DNA from: Cylindrodendrum hubeiense
Taxonomy: Eukaryota; Ascomycota; Sordariomycetes; Hypocreales; Nectriaceae
Reading direction: 5' to 3'
Assembly: GCA_014621425.1 (NCBI GenBank)
Contig: JAANBB010000048.1
Location: 62,001 to 126,000 of the forward strand
DNA length: 64,000 bases
In this document: piece by piece, positions 34,417 through 43,563 of the stretch
Layout of the letters: the number at the start of each line of letters is the position of its first letter
Numbering within the stretch: the stretch's first letter is position 1
Translations under genes and position numbers: made by a program
The notes under the pieces: generated by a model
What the model was told of the DNA's origin: nothing
What the model saw: the letters and a program-made list of their open reading frames with translations, nothing else
Database searches by the model: none

Positions 34417-34842
34417 ATGCCTGCCTCAGAGAAGGAAGTCGCCGCCGCTCACCAAATTCTCTTTGAAAAGGGTCTGCAAATACGCTACGAGGTTGCAGGG
34501 AAGGCGTACGTCGACAAGTCGTTAGAAAATGGGGCCTCGGCATTCGCCCGTCCCATGCAAGAGCTTGTGACTGAAGCCTGCTGGGGATTCGTGTGGTCGC
34601 GTCCTGGACTGGAGCGCAAGCACCGGAGCCTTCTCAACGTCGCCATGCTTTGTGCTATGCACAGGTCGCAGGAGTTAGCTGTCCATGTGAGAGGGGCCAT
34701 CAATAACGGCGCAAGTGAGGTTGAGATAAGGGAGACTCTATTGCAGGCTAGCATCTACGCCGGTATGCCCGTCGGCTTGGAAGGTTTTAGAATAGCCTCC
34801 AAGGTTTTAGAGGAGATGAAGAGTGAAGGTACATTAAAGTAA
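34417..34842 (+). CDS. Carboxymuconolactone decarboxylase (CMD)/AhpD-family protein
   Basis: Single-exon small protein, 141 residues from Met at 34417 (157 if the in-frame ATG at 34369 is used). It shows the CMD pattern: LFEKGLQIRYEVAGKAYVD, then ELVTEACWGFVWSRPGLERK, RSLLNVAMLCAMHRSQELAVH and ETLLQASIYAGMPVG. The conserved His of the AMHRSQELAVH segment is present, and a lone Cys sits in TEACWG, so the CxxC of peroxidase-type AhpD is missing. This favours decarboxylase or isomerase chemistry on gamma-carboxymuconolactone-like acids. It fits a late ring-degradation step with maleylacetate reductase (inference). Confidence 0.87.
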   Translation: MPASEKEVAAAHQILFEKGLQIRYEVAGKAYVDKSLENGASAFARPMQELVTEACWGFVWSRPGLERKHRSLLNVAMLCAMHRSQELAVHVRGAINNGASEVEIRETLLQASIYAGMPVGLEGFRIASKVLEEMKSEGTLK

Positions 34843-35164
34843 AAACGCATGTTGCCTTGAGCTCAGTCTAAAAAGACCCAGATGATAGTTTAGAGCTTTA
34901 AGTATAAGGGCTATATGTATCTCGGCATTGACACCTCGGGATTACTGCTCGCAACTGTAAGCTGATAAATTCTCACTGAAGACATCTCGCCTATTTCGAT
35001 AGACATTTGCAATGTTGAACATTTATTATACAGAACTCAATTTCTGCTGATACACCCCCTTAATAATGGTTTTCTCCACATCACCATTTCATTCGCTCGA
35101 TTGTAGAATGCCTCAACCCACGCAATCCATGCATTCTTTCCATTTCAATACCAGCTAACATCTA
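34843..35164. other. Intergenic between convergent genes
   Basis: AT-rich 322 bp with no gene and no GTGGGG site, as expected for a shared terminator region. Confidence 0.45.
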
Positions 35165-37012
35165 TCAAGATCTAAAGTCTAGTTCCTCTGACTGTACTTC
35201 ATCGAAAGCGGTGCGCATCAGAGCCTCATGTTTTGGAGAACGACAGGTAATATCGCAATCGAATGGCTCCGGTACGCTGAGAAACCCTGGCAACATTTTT
35301 GTCGTTGGCTCAATAAAGGAGCCATTTGCGGCCCTTTTCTTGCTAATGTTGAAGCCCCAGAGCATTCGAGAAATAACAATAAACAGTGACTTCTCGGCCA
35401 AATGAACGCCAGGACAGACACGCCTAGGTTTCAACAAGGTCAGCCATGCGATTTTAGCAGAAGGGGATCTAAAAAAAAGACTCACCGTCCTGCGCCATAG
35501 GCGAAGTGATCTCTTTCATTGGGATCATTGGAATTGATGTATTCAGCAGCCGAAAGCGGCTTGTCAAGGTATCGAGATGGATCGAACGTGTCTGGTTCGG
35601 AATATCGGCTCGAGTCGCGGTGAATAGCCCTATAAGTACTCTGTTAAATCATGCCCAAGAGTTAGGATGGTCACAGTCATCGTCACTTACCACCAATTAA
35701 GAACCACTACAGATCCCTTGGGGATAAAGTGGTCCCCATACCAGTCGTCCTCTGACGAAGCATGGTACATTCCAAACTTATTAACCGGGCGCCATCGAAG
35801 GGTTTCCTTGATGACAGCACGCACAAATGGAAGATCTTTCTCATCTTCCCACTCAGGCAGTCGTCCATCGCCGACAACATGATCGATTTCATTCTGGGCT
35901 TTCTTCATTTCTGTTGGAAACAGCACCATTGCAAGGATCCAGTTGTTGATGGTCGTAGCGGTTGTCTCTGAGCCAGCTTCAATGAGGCCACCACATGTGT
36001 AAGCTGCCAACAAGTCGTTAATGCCGTTCTTTTTCGGGTCGCTGAGGTAAAAGTCTTTGCAGAAGCAATCTCGAGCAGTTCCATTATCTGTTGTCTTTTT
36101 CAAAGTGTCCCAAAGCTCCAGGTATACTTTGCTGTCGTGAGAAAAAACGCGCTCTCCCCAAGATCTCCAGTTTCCAAATAGCCATTGTGGCAAGGCAGCC
36201 AATGCAGGAAAACTTTCCACGGCAAATGCACCAGGGGCCATCATGACTGAGAGATTCTCAAGAACACCGTATATCTTGGCGATGAGCGGATCTTCGAAGG
36301 ATGGAATGCGGTAGCCATAGGCCACAAGCATAATTACGGAAGCAGAATAACGACGCGTAATGGTGTAGAACTGATCTGGCTGTTCCAAAAGATCTTGGAG
36401 TAGCACTTTAGACTCGAAGTTTTGAACTGGCTGGTACTTCCTCGATGCATTTTGGTTTAGAAGTCCATGACTATGCTTGCGGAGATTTCTCCAGTCAGAT
36501 CCGTATGGCATGAATAACTGCCGTGACTGGCCGCTTGCGACATGTTGGGCGAGAGGCAGGTTAGGGCGTGATGAGTAAATTGCCGATTTCTTGTCCATCA
36601 AGTCTTTCACCGCCTTTGGGGAAGAAAGCCAGATATAATCGGTTCCCCCAATTTTGGTGTAGAATACGTCCCCGTATTTGCGGTGCCAGTCTCTAACTTT
36701 GTCGCGAACCAATTCAGAATCGGCAAGATCGTAGAGGTTCCCAACTAAGGGCCAGCCGCGTGGTCCTGGTGGCAGCTTCTTTCTCCGGGGATCCTATTGA
36801 GTCGATAAATTAGTTCCTGATATATTGTTCATCTGACTTCACAATCTCACCGTAAAGGTATTAGGGACGAGATACAAATAAAGAGTGAGAAACACTGCTA
36901 TTGGCGCTAAAACAACAGCCAAATTCCAGTGGTCGCTGTGATTGAATCGGGAGATAGCAAACAGTGCTGGGTGAGCCATATCTGGCAGTTTGGGAATGGT
37001 GAACTTTAGCAT
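35165..37012 (-). CDS. Cytochrome P450 monooxygenase C
   Basis: P450 of 555 residues. Exons are 36851-37012, 35691-36793, 35486-35629 and 35165-35423. The N-terminal anchor is WNLAVVLAPIAVFLTLYLYL, followed by LPPGPRGWPLVGN. The I-helix is EAGSETTATT, the K-helix ETLR, and the heme loop YGAGRRVCPG with Cys473; a Tyr replaces the first Phe of the usual FGxG. The heme loop is interrupted by the last intron. Overall resemblance to P450 A (shared GPRGWPLVGN, EAGSETT, GRR.CPG..LAE) suggests the same broad family and an old duplication. An alternative start at 36979 would still leave the anchor intact. CCCCACAT lies at 37116-37123 upstream. Confidence 0.9.
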
Positions 37013-37302
37013 TGTCAATGAATCGAATATGGGTGATTTTCCCAACAATGGGGCGGGCTCAGAATACATTTATGTCTAGTAGTAGATGTGCAGACTTACA
37101 TACAAGTAGCGGCAACCCCACATCCCCCTCGTGTGTTCAAATCCTTTCGACCCAGTCACTACCCCAGTCCAGAACTCCGTGCAAGCGATCCCGACCATCC
37201 ACTTAGTCCAGTGGCTTAGCTTAGTGGGAAACTACCGTAACTCATATTCTTAAGGACAGCAATCGAAACAATGATGAAAGTAAGCCAATGTATTGGGATG
37301 GA
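37013..37302. promoter_or_regulatory. P450-C promoter with CCCCACAT
   Basis: The 290-bp gap contains CCCCACAT at 37116-37123, which reads as ATGTGGGG in the direction of the P450 gene and lies about 105 bp before its start. Confidence 0.45.
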
Positions 37303-38344
37303 TCATTCTAAGTCTGTTCAGGAAACGAATCGGCCCAGGTCTCATTACCTCCCAGGAACCGAAAAACGACTCTCGAGTCCAGGTCTCTACAGTTTGTATC
37401 GTTGGAAGCATCACGGTACACACCCAGTCCAGATTCCCCAAGGAACATCTTTGCCCCAACCATCTTGCCCGCGTCCAACGCCAGCCCCAAATCCTTTGTC
37501 ATGAGCTGGATCTTGAACCCACCCTTGTATCCAATGCTGGATGGTGCCTCTGCCACTACTCCTGGAACCGGGCACCATTTGTCGCAAATTGTCGACTGCG
37601 CAGTGGATGCCGCAAAGATGTTGGCTAGGACTCTAGGATCCATGCCTGATCGCATGCCGATGTTCATGGCTTCTGCCGTTGCAAGGGCAATCAGAGAGGA
37701 GCAGTAGTTGTTGGAAAGCTTTGCAACTAGTCCCATTGTAGGGGCACCACATGGAAAGATTGATGTGCCCATTTTGCTCAAGTAGTGCTCGAGGATAGTC
37801 CATTTAGGATCAATCGTCGAGCTGCCCACCATGAATGTGAGCGTACCTTTCTCGGCCCCAAGACTCCCTCCAGATACTGGTGCATCATAGAATGAAGCTG
37901 TGCTCTCCTTACGGCGGATCTCCGAGGCGACGAAAGTTGAGGTCGCAGTGTCAATTGTGGAGCAATCAATCAAAATCTTATTCGTGAGGTCCCCAGAGAG
38001 CACACCGTTCGTCTCGTCAAGATATACAACGCGGACATGGGAGCCTTCTGGGACGATGGTGAAAAGAATGTCCTACCCGAATAGGACTCGTGTCAGTGCA
38101 TCTCGAATAAACAGTGAAAGGCTGTTGATACACCTACAACGCAATTGATAACCTCCTGGACAGACTCGCAAGCTACCACCCTTCCTTTCGGCAAAGCGTC
38201 TTCCAGTTTCTGCAAAACACGTTGAGAGACATCGTAAGCATACAGTTTGTTGCCTGGTGGGAGTTTCCGGCCAAGATTCGTAGCCATGGGCAGCCCCATC
38301 GTCCCGAGGCCAACAAAACCAATATCGGTGTGACGTAAATCCAT
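37303..38344 (-). CDS. Beta-hydroxyacid (3-hydroxyisobutyrate-type) dehydrogenase 2
   Basis: Paralogue of the gene at 28597-29748; 311 residues. Exons are 38138-38344, 37349-38072 and possibly 37303-37307. The N-terminus DIGFVGLGTMGLPMATN is an intact NAD-binding signature. DAPVSGG and the Lys-containing GLVAKLSNNY follow, with Ser/Thr-rich DCSTIDTATS like the other copy (ECSTIDTSTA). The very short last exon (Glu then stop) is a guess; reading on would add about 12 residues to a TAG at 37308. ATGTGGGG sites at 38465-38472 and 38517-38524 lie upstream. Two copies in one block suggest two related semialdehyde or hydroxyacid steps, or different stereochemistry. Confidence 0.88.
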
Positions 38345-38613
38345 AATGAATTGCTTGCGGGCAAAATAATTTTACAGGCAGAAGTTTTGGTGCAACAGTT
38401 GTAGCACCTTGCCATGTTCAAGTTCGTGCGAGTAACTGGTTTCTTGATTCTGCTAATACAGGCGATGTGGGGTTGTAGTTCTCCACATACATGCAAAGGT
38501 GGCATAAGAACCGTAGATGTGGGGGGTACATACAAGATGCAAGCGTAGTCTACCAGTGATGAATTTGTGCTCAATCTTTATTGAAGTAATTGCAGCTAGA
38601 ATAGATGACTAGG
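38345..38613. promoter_or_regulatory. Dehydrogenase 2 promoter with two ATGTGGGG sites
   Basis: ATGTGGGG occurs at 38465-38472 and 38517-38524, 52 bp apart. A CTCCACAT near-match is at 38481-38488. Confidence 0.5.
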
Positions 38614-39513
38614 CTACAGAACGGATGGAAAAAACCGCCCTTTGTTCTGTTGGTACCAGATAGCATCATGGGCGCCAATCAATTCCACATTTTCTAGGTC
38701 ATCGAGGTCTCTCAAATCTCGGATAAAACGTCTCGAAGCCTCAGGATTAAAATGAATACAACAAATTGATCCCTCGGTATCTTTCCATGTCGCAATATCT
38801 CGTTCGCCAGCGAGTAACCGCCGATCATGATACGAGTCCCCACAGAGGCATACCCATCTATCCGGACCAACCCGGCAAAGCAGGTTGATGTGGCCAGGCA
38901 GGTGACCAGGCGAGTTCAACACATAAACAGACCCATCTCCGAAAATATCAATAGCTGAAAAGTTGCCCAATGTCTCCCACTTATAGGTGCCCTCTTCCCC
39001 AATATTTGGAAGCTCCGTGACGCGTTCTTGCGGCAGGAGATTTGAAGTGAAGTTTTGGTGGCTTGCTGTCGCACCAAGGCCGTGCTCAAGTAAATCCTTC
39101 GTTCCAGGTCCAACAATAAACTTGGCCTTTCGAAAATGCTCCGGATCTCCATGGTGGTCGTAGTGTACATGGCTTAGTATGACCATATCAATATCCGAGG
39201 GAGCGATACCTCCTTCGCAGAGCACTTGAGCCACACCTGGGCCGATGAGATATGGCTCTCTGTTTGACAAGTGCCGTCGCTGTGCATCACTGTAGCCTGC
39301 GATGGACGACCGCAACCCGAGATCAAACATGATCCGCAAGTGTCTGCCTTCATAGTTCGGGTGAGTGATGAAGAATGCCAAAGACGGAACGGTCTGACGG
39401 GCATCTGAGTTGACTGAGTCGACAAAATATCGCTCAGGTAGTGTGATGCTACCGCCACTGATGGGCGATACCGTTACGAACTTCTGCTCGCTCTCGTCAA
39501 GTGGTAGCATCAT
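38614..39513 (-). CDS. Metallo-beta-lactamase-fold hydrolase (lactonase-like) 2
   Basis: Single-exon gene, 299 residues. The metal motif is SHVHYDH (H115, H117, D119, H120), followed by GHLPGH, GDSYHDRR and IGAHDAIW, the expected order of ligands for N-acyl-homoserine-lactonase-like enzymes. An N-terminal strand pair precedes MFDLGLR. It is equivalent in size and order to MBL-fold 1, but MBL-fold 1 has three introns, so the duplication is not recent. Shared promoter with the ring-cleavage dioxygenase suggests it opens or hydrolyses a lactone formed near the cleavage step. Confidence 0.88.
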   Translation of the reverse strand: MMLPLDESEQKFVTVSPISGGSITLPERYFVDSVNSDARQTVPSLAFFITHPNYEGRHLRIMFDLGLRSSIAGYSDAQRRHLSNREPYLIGPGVAQVLCEGGIAPSDIDMVILSHVHYDHHGDPEHFRKAKFIVGPGTKDLLEHGLGATASHQNFTSNLLPQERVTELPNIGEEGTYKWETLGNFSAIDIFGDGSVYVLNSPGHLPGHINLLCRVGPDRWVCLCGDSYHDRRLLAGERDIATWKDTEGSICCIHFNPEASRRFIRDLRDLDDLENVELIGAHDAIWYQQNKGRFFPSVL

Positions 39514-39860
39514 CTGTTTACTGATGGCATTGGCCTAGGTCCAAATTGTAAGCGCTTTCGGGTCCGACACCCAGGAGAACTCCTCACATCAAGAGGTACG
39601 GTGGGGAGCTCACTGTCATTGTAAATGCCGATTGATTTGAATACATAACATGGTTTAAGAAATGATTAAAAGTAAATTGCAAAGACTCAGTCTCTAACAG
39701 CGACTCCATGGACTTGTTAGTACCCCATCACCCCCTGATTCTCCAACAATGCTTCTGCGGGGCTACCCCACCATCGATAACTTCTTAAAGGGAAATCTCC
39801 TCCACAAGACTGCAATACTCATCACATCAAATCACTCCCAGCGAACCAGTAAGAGACATC
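39514..39860. promoter_or_regulatory. Divergent promoter of MBL-fold 2 and dioxygenase
   Basis: GTGGGG is at 39601-39606 and TACCCCACC at 39764-39772, the latter about 90 bp before the dioxygenase ATG. Confidence 0.45.
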
Positions 39861-41376
39861 ATGACAGCTGAAAACCTCACCCCAAAGGATTTCCAGAACG
39901 CCTTCCACTGGGCGGCAACCCAGAAGGATGGCGCCATTCCTTCTTTTGCGACCCGCCCAAATGATCCCTACAAGTACCAACCCGGCTTCAACAATAATTT
40001 CGAGTCGGAGGCAATCCCCGGTACCATTCCAAAGGGCCAGAATAGCCCGAGGTTCATTCGATTCGGTCTATATGCAGAGCAGATGACAGCGTCAGCCTTT
40101 GTCGCTCCCCGACATGTTAACAAGAAGGCGTGGCTGTATCGTTCTCGACCGGCAGTTGCGCACCAAGGATTTGTAAGTTTGTCAGAGCATAGATACTATT
40201 ACGAGGCAACTGTAGCTTACCAACCTTTTCTAGACGGAGCTCCCCGATAATTTGGACACAGAGTCAACCTTCATGCCAATCAATCCTCGTGTGCACGTCT
40301 CTCCCACCCAGCTGGCTTGGAACCCGTATCCAATCCCCGAAGGCAATGACGTAGACTTTGTCGACGGATTGAAGACTCTGGCCGGATCTGGAGACCCTAC
40401 TCTTCGCGAGGGACTAGCTACCCACGTTTTCCTTTGCAACAAAAGCATGGACAAGAAAGCGTTTGTCAATTCAGACGGCGACTTCCTCATCGTCCCTCAA
40501 CAAGGCGCTCTTGATATCCAAACCGAATTTGGCTTCATTTATGTTCAACCTGGAGAAATCTGTGTCATTCAGCGTGGCCAACGATTCAAAGTCAACATCG
40601 AGGGTCCTACTCGCGGCTACATCCTCGAGATATGGGGATCCAACTGGGAGCTTCCTGAGCTAGGTCCGCTCGGCGCAAACGGACTTGCCAATGCCCGTGA
40701 CTTCCTTCATCCTGTCGCTGCGTATGAGGTTACCAACGACGATCCATGGACAACGACCTACAAGCTTGGTGGCAAATTCTTCAAGAGCATGCAAAACCAT
40801 TGCCCCTTCGACGTTATTGCTTGGCATGGGAACTACGTCCCCTATAAATATGACCTCACCAAGTTTATCAATGTTGGCTCTATCTCTGTCGACCATATTG
40901 ATCCCTCAATATTCTGTGTGTTGACAGCAAAATCCCGTGACCCCGCTGCACCGTTGGCCGACTTTCTTATATTCTCTCCGCGGTGGGATGTGGCATCCCA
41001 TACCTACAGACCCCCATACTACCATCGAAATTGCGCCTCTGAGCTGATGGGGCTTATCTACGGGGATTATGGAGGCCGTTCAGACGAATTCAAGCCCGGA
41101 AGCGTTTCATTCGAGTGTGGATTCGTCCCCCACGGTGTAGCCTACGAACAATTCTCTGCTGCTTCCAAAGAAGCTCCACCCGTCATGCAGATATCACTTG
41201 GATCAATTGCTTTCATGTTTGAGAGTAGTCGCCCCTTTACTATCACCGATTGGGCATGGAATAGCAAGCAGAAACACGAACACGATCCGAAGATGTGGGA
41301 TAACTTGGTTGATAACTTTTCCAAGTTCAAGGTGGAGGTGGATGAAATTCTCAACACACTAGACCGTAGCTGTTAA
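39861..41376 (+). CDS. Homogentisate 1,2-dioxygenase-family ring-cleavage enzyme
   Basis: Fe(II) cupin dioxygenase of 484 residues; exons 39861-40172 and 40234-41376. The iron ligands are in place: His368 and Glu374 in RPPYYHRNCASELMG and His404 in GFVPHGVAY. Their spacing (6 and 36 residues) equals human H335/E341/H371. Other family marks are YQPGFNNNFESEA near the N-terminus and RGYILEIWG. It is about 35 residues longer than typical enzymes (about 445-450). In fungi, homogentisate dioxygenase (hmgA) is usually clustered with fumarylacetoacetase and maleylacetoacetate isomerase; neither is here. It may therefore be a specialised copy acting on homogentisate, gentisate, hydroquinone or another para-dihydroxylated ring. 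Very strong family assignment, uncertain substrate. Confidence 0.92.
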
Positions 41377-41919
41377 AACACGAGGATGGAATATTGTGGG
41401 AGCCTGTTGGAGGGAATAAGTAAAGTACAAATCCACTCATTCATAGAATTCTAGTTATTTTAGCCCTACGTTCTCTCATTCCCAGACCTTTCTAAACACT
41501 CTATTTTTGAGGGGCATCAGTGGGGCGATGTCATATCGCGTCCATTCCTGCTTTCACCCATACAAATCTTGGGAAACAAATTTTGCGGGCAACATTACAC
41601 CAGCAGAGATCCTTTGGGGGTGTGTAGGACATTACTCACACCTCATCGCAATGAAGATAAAAAGCTGGACCCTTTCGTTTGGGTAGCTAAGGCCAAGCAT
41701 CGTTTCTCGGAACGTTACAGCAAGCACCTAACTTACCATAATATATTGTGTACAAGTACAGGAAGGAGGATTCGATGTAGGTCAAACCATCCAATTGGAT
41801 TTAATTCAATCACTCGTATAGCTTATTATCCTCGAATGTAGATCAAAGATTCTTGTATTCAAGAAGTATTTAAGCTATAAAGCTGCAGTATGTACGTTCT
41901 ACCTCATCCAGAGTTGGCT
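41377..41919. other. Intergenic between convergent genes
   Basis: No gene in 543 bp. GTGGGG at 41520-41525 lacks the ATGT lead and lies between two gene ends, so it is probably not functional. Confidence 0.4.
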
Positions 41920-43563
41920 TTATATGCCTGGGTGAGTGTTGATACCCGCCTTGTCGAGAATGTTATGAGCATGCCAAAAGCTCCTGTACCGCTTGCCAAA
42001 GACATAAACAATCGCTGTTGTCGCCACGAGCCCAAGACTGATGCCACCGAATGTGAAAAAAGGAGGAACAGGTCCTGCAGATCCCGTCCAGTTGTTCACA
42101 AAGTAGCTGTACCCATAAAACAAGAAGTTTTTGAACATGACATTGGCAATAAATATCTCGTTGCTCATTCCGCGGAAAGCATCAAGAGCATAAGTTGAAC
42201 ACGGCCCGATAATGAATGCAGTGCCAAAAAGTGTTAGTCCCCACATGAAATCGATGATATAAATGTTGCCCTGACTTTGCGACACGGCACCGAATCCAAA
42301 GAGACTGGCGCCGCACAGCAAGCCAAATACACATGTTACCAGGCGGAACTCGGGTTCGTACACGCCGTTGTTCTTCTTGGTGAGCCAGATTGTTAGGGGG
42401 TCCATGACAAGGCCAACAGCAATGCTGCCAAGCGCACCACCAATGAAGGGGCCCACGGACATGTAGCCAACAGCTGCGGCTGAGAGGAGGTACGGCGGTG
42501 GTGAAAAGAGTTGAGCAATAACATACGCAACTGCGACGTAAAATGATGTGATGGTTCCGGTGATGACGATGGTCCAGAGAGCAGCCAGATTCGCGCATGA
42601 AACGATAGGTGCGATGACAAGTGGGATGAGACGATCATCACTATATGAACCGGTGAAAATTGCCATTTCTTGAAGAAATGACTTCTTCACAGGTACGTTG
42701 GTCGACTCCATCTCCACATTTTCAACTCGATAGGCTTCTGTTTCTTCCTTTGGTGTTGCATTGTCTTGTCGGTTTTCGACTTCAAGCTGAGTTTGGCCAA
42801 AGACGTCATGGCGAATATAAGATGTCTCCGGCACAAACAACAATAAAAGGATGATCTGAAGCCCGAGACAGGCGTTTAAAATGTGAAAGAGATAATGCCA
42901 GCCCAGGCTGAATGTGATCTTTCCAGCAACAACGGAGCTCAAATTTGATACGCATGTCAACGTAAAGGCCATGACCGAGGTCCAGAAACCGCGCTCGTGT
43001 ACGAAAAAGATATCTCCAACAACTGTGAACACGAGTGATTCGTAAGCAGCCAGAGAGAGGCCTTGTATAACTCGAGCTGCCAAAAGTGTACTGTATGAGT
43101 TGCTGGCCGAGCCGATGATAGTTCCGATGAGACAGGCGAAGGATGAGAAGACGAAGACAGGTCGTTTGCCATATTTTCTCGAAAATGCTGACAAAAAAGG
43201 ACCTGAAGCTCCCGCGACAAGTAGTTGATAGCCTGAGAGGACGGTGATGTCTCCGATAGGGCGGTTGAATTGCTGGGAAAGAACGAACAAGCTGGCATTG
43301 AGCAACGGCCCTGTACTGCAGGCGCAGAGACAGGAGCCGTATACCAAGATGAGGACCACCAGCACCTTTTTGTAGTAGGGCCAGTTTAATGGGTCGTTAG
43401 GATCGTTGGATGGCTGAGGCGTGAGGATGATGTCCTTATGTTTGCCAGTGCCGTGCTTAGCTGTCCCGGAATTATGAACCGGGTTGGATTCTTTCTCCGC
43501 AAGAATAACTGTTCCAGGAACATGTTGATTGTGAGAACGATTTTCGAGGACTCCCAGACCCAT
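41920..43563 (-). CDS. MFS transporter (DHA1-type)
   Basis: Single-exon, 547-residue transporter of the major facilitator superfamily with 12 predicted membrane helices. The cytosolic N-terminus carries the DPNDPLNWPYYKK signature typical of fungal DHA1/HOL1-like proteins. The loop-2 motif appears as FSRKYGKRPVF, and a long charged central loop (VETSYIRHDVFGQ through the KEETEAYRVENVEMES region) separates the halves. Substrate unknown; import of the aromatic compound or export of an intermediate is an inference. Upstream are GTGGGG sites at 43755, 43932 and 43953. Confidence 0.9.
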   Translation of the reverse strand: MGLGVLENRSHNQHVPGTVILAEKESNPVHNSGTAKHGTGKHKDIILTPQPSNDPNDPLNWPYYKKVLVVLILVYGSCLCACSTGPLLNASLFVLSQQFNRPIGDITVLSGYQLLVAGASGPFLSAFSRKYGKRPVFVFSSFACLIGTIIGSASNSYSTLLAARVIQGLSLAAYESLVFTVVGDIFFVHERGFWTSVMAFTLTCVSNLSSVVAGKITFSLGWHYLFHILNACLGLQIILLLLFVPETSYIRHDVFGQTQLEVENRQDNATPKEETEAYRVENVEMESTNVPVKKSFLQEMAIFTGSYSDDRLIPLVIAPIVSCANLAALWTIVITGTITSFYVAVAYVIAQLFSPPPYLLSAAAVGYMSVGPFIGGALGSIAVGLVMDPLTIWLTKKNNGVYEPEFRLVTCVFGLLCGASLFGFGAVSQSQGNIYIIDFMWGLTLFGTAFIIGPCSTYALDAFRGMSNEIFIANVMFKNFLFYGYSYFVNNWTGSAGPVPPFFTFGGISLGLVATTAIVYVFGKRYRSFWHAHNILDKAGINTHPGI

